NCBI GenBank assembly: GCA_017545095.1
Contig: JAFYCU010000210.1
Location: forward strand, 1-13,837
Source: Muribaculaceae bacterium
GTDB lineage: Bacteria; Bacteroidota; Bacteroidia; Bacteroidales; Muribaculaceae
Length of the DNA stretch: 13,837 bases
Direction: 5' to 3'
A program made the position numbers and the translations under genes. Below the pieces are notes generated by a model. The model was not told where the DNA came from, ran no database searches, and was given only the letters and a program-made list of their open reading frames with translations. Below, piece by piece: positions 12,950 through 13,837 of this stretch. How positions within the stretch are numbered: the stretch's first letter is position 1; every line of letters begins with the position of its first letter.

Positions 12950-13837
12950 ATGGAAAAGAAAATAATCCCCGACAGCGAATTAATCATCAACGATGACGGC
13001 TCGGTTTTCCACATCCACCTGAGGCCAGAGCAATTGTGCGACAACATCATCATCTGTGGCGACCCCGGTCGTGTGACGATGATTGCATCCTATTTCGACA
13101 CACAAACCTTCGAGGTGAGCAGCCGAGAGTTCCATACCATTGGCGGCACCTATCGCGGCAAACCCATCATGGCTCTGTCGCACGGCATTGGCGGTGACAA
13201 CATCGACATCGTGATGACCGAGCTCGACGCGTTGGCTAACGTGGACTTCTCTACCCGCATGCCACGCGACGAGCACCGCACGCTCAACATTGTGCGCATC
13301 GGCACGAGCGGCGGCCTGCAACCCTACGTGCCCGTGGGCACTCCGGTGATTGCGGCCAAGGCCCTGGGATTCGACGGCGTGCTGAACTACTATGCCGAGC
13401 GCAACGCAGTGAGCGACCTCGACTTCGAGCGAGAGTTCTGCAAGTTCGTGGACTGGAATCCGCTCTTTGCCAAACCCTATGTGGTGCCTGCCGACCCCTG
13501 GCTGGTGGAACGCATCGGCCGCGACGACATGGTGCGCGGCTACACCATCTCGGCTGTGGGGTTCTACGGCCCGCAGGGGCGCGAGGTGCGCGCACAGCTC
13601 ATGGAGCCAGAGCTGAACAAACGCATAGAGGCATTTGAGTACGATGGCGGACACATCACCAACTACGAGATGGAAGGTGCCGCATTGCAAGGCTTGGCAC
13701 GCATCCTGGGACACCGTGCCATGACGGTGTGCTCCATCATTGCCAACCGCGTGGCCACCGTGGCCAACACCAACTACAAGACGGCGGTCAACGACCTGGT
13801 GGGTATTGTCATCGACCGACTGATTGGCGAGGACAAC
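12950..13837 (+). CDS. Nucleoside phosphorylase (uridine phosphorylase type), 3' end beyond window
   Basis: Cytoplasmic enzyme of the PNP/UDP phosphorylase superfamily, which splits nucleosides with phosphate into base and ribose 1-phosphate for salvage. The frame is open from the ATG at 12950 to the window end (296 codons) with no stop seen; the length suggests only a short C-terminal piece is missing. Visible motifs are the phosphate-binding ICGDPGRV (35-42), RIGTSGGL (116-123) and the ribose-binding NYEMEGAA (238-245, E240-M241-E242). Segments such as ALSHGIGGDNIDIVMTEL are typical of Bacteroidetes members annotated as uridine phosphorylase. Base specificity cannot be settled by eye; purine substrates remain possible. 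Transcribed divergently from the glycosyltransferase. Confidence 0.93.
   Translation, partial: MEKKIIPDSELIINDDGSVFHIHLRPEQLCDNIIICGDPGRVTMIASYFDTQTFEVSSREFHTIGGTYRGKPIMALSHGIGGDNIDIVMTELDALANVDFSTRMPRDEHRTLNIVRIGTSGGLQPYVPVGTPVIAAKALGFDGVLNYYAERNAVSDLDFEREFCKFVDWNPLFAKPYVVPADPWLVERIGRDDMVRGYTISAVGFYGPQGREVRAQLMEPELNKRIEAFEYDGGHITNYEMEGAALQGLARILGHRAMTVCSIIANRVATVANTNYKTAVNDLVGIVIDRLIGEDN

Noticed and set aside
12980..13714. A minus-strand open frame of 244 codons opposite the nucleoside phosphorylase
   Set aside because: The plus strand encodes an unmistakable phosphorylase with all family motifs; the opposite frame is a compositional by-product.
1..13837. CRISPR array, tRNA or rRNA genes, transposase or prophage genes
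   Set aside because: No spaced identical repeats of CRISPR size, no tRNA-like cloverleaf noticed, and no transposase, integrase or phage structural protein in any frame; the repeats present are short tandem heptamers and palindromes.

Overview
The window looks like a chromosomal piece of a Bacteroidales bacterium (Prevotellaceae or Muribaculaceae type; the genus cannot be fixed from the sequence alone). Evidence: promoters of the Bacteroidetes form TTTG-N19/20-TAnnTTTG, start codons without Shine-Dalgarno sequences, BspA-type leucine-rich repeats, secreted Ig-like/SUMF proteins, a Tricorn-like protease with a signal peptide, and an AAA-ATPase/PD-(D/E)XK protein of a family expanded in this phylum. 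Genes are GC-rich and the gaps AT-rich.

Layout. Six genes lie on the minus strand in the left two thirds. Read in transcription order from the right they are: a Tricorn-like S41 protease (6139-9396), a SemiSWEET sugar transporter (5773-6057), a secreted BspA-type LRR protein ending in a dockerin-like domain (4119-5513), a large secreted protein with a cohesin-like domain, four BIG2 domains, a dockerin-like domain and a SUMF1/FGE-like domain (1378-3846), a small YcxB-like membrane protein (841-1329), and the N-terminal third of dnaK (1-664, cut by the window edge). On the right are a plus-strand AAA-ATPase/PD-(D/E)XK protein (10153-11706), a convergent minus-strand GtrB-like glycosyltransferase (11747-12697), and a divergent plus-strand nucleoside phosphorylase (12950 to the window end).

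Regulation and repeats. dnaK has no CIRCE element but has a perfect sigma-54 promoter match with two palindromes just upstream. The protease, the glycosyltransferase and the 9.9 kb region have clean Bacteroidetes sigma promoters. Several gaps carry short arrays of 7-bp tandem repeats, each array with a different unit; one lies inside the predicted 5' UTR of the protease gene. The 756-bp gap 9397-10152 is also packed with palindromes and short direct repeats. A long imperfect hairpin (5670-5753) follows the SemiSWEET gene.

How the genes may work together. No defence island, CRISPR array, prophage or complete novel operon is visible. The best candidate for an undescribed system is the pair of adjacent secreted proteins that share dockerin-like modules, one of which also carries a cohesin-like module: possibly a small calcium-dependent surface assembly. 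That is inference from domain content only.
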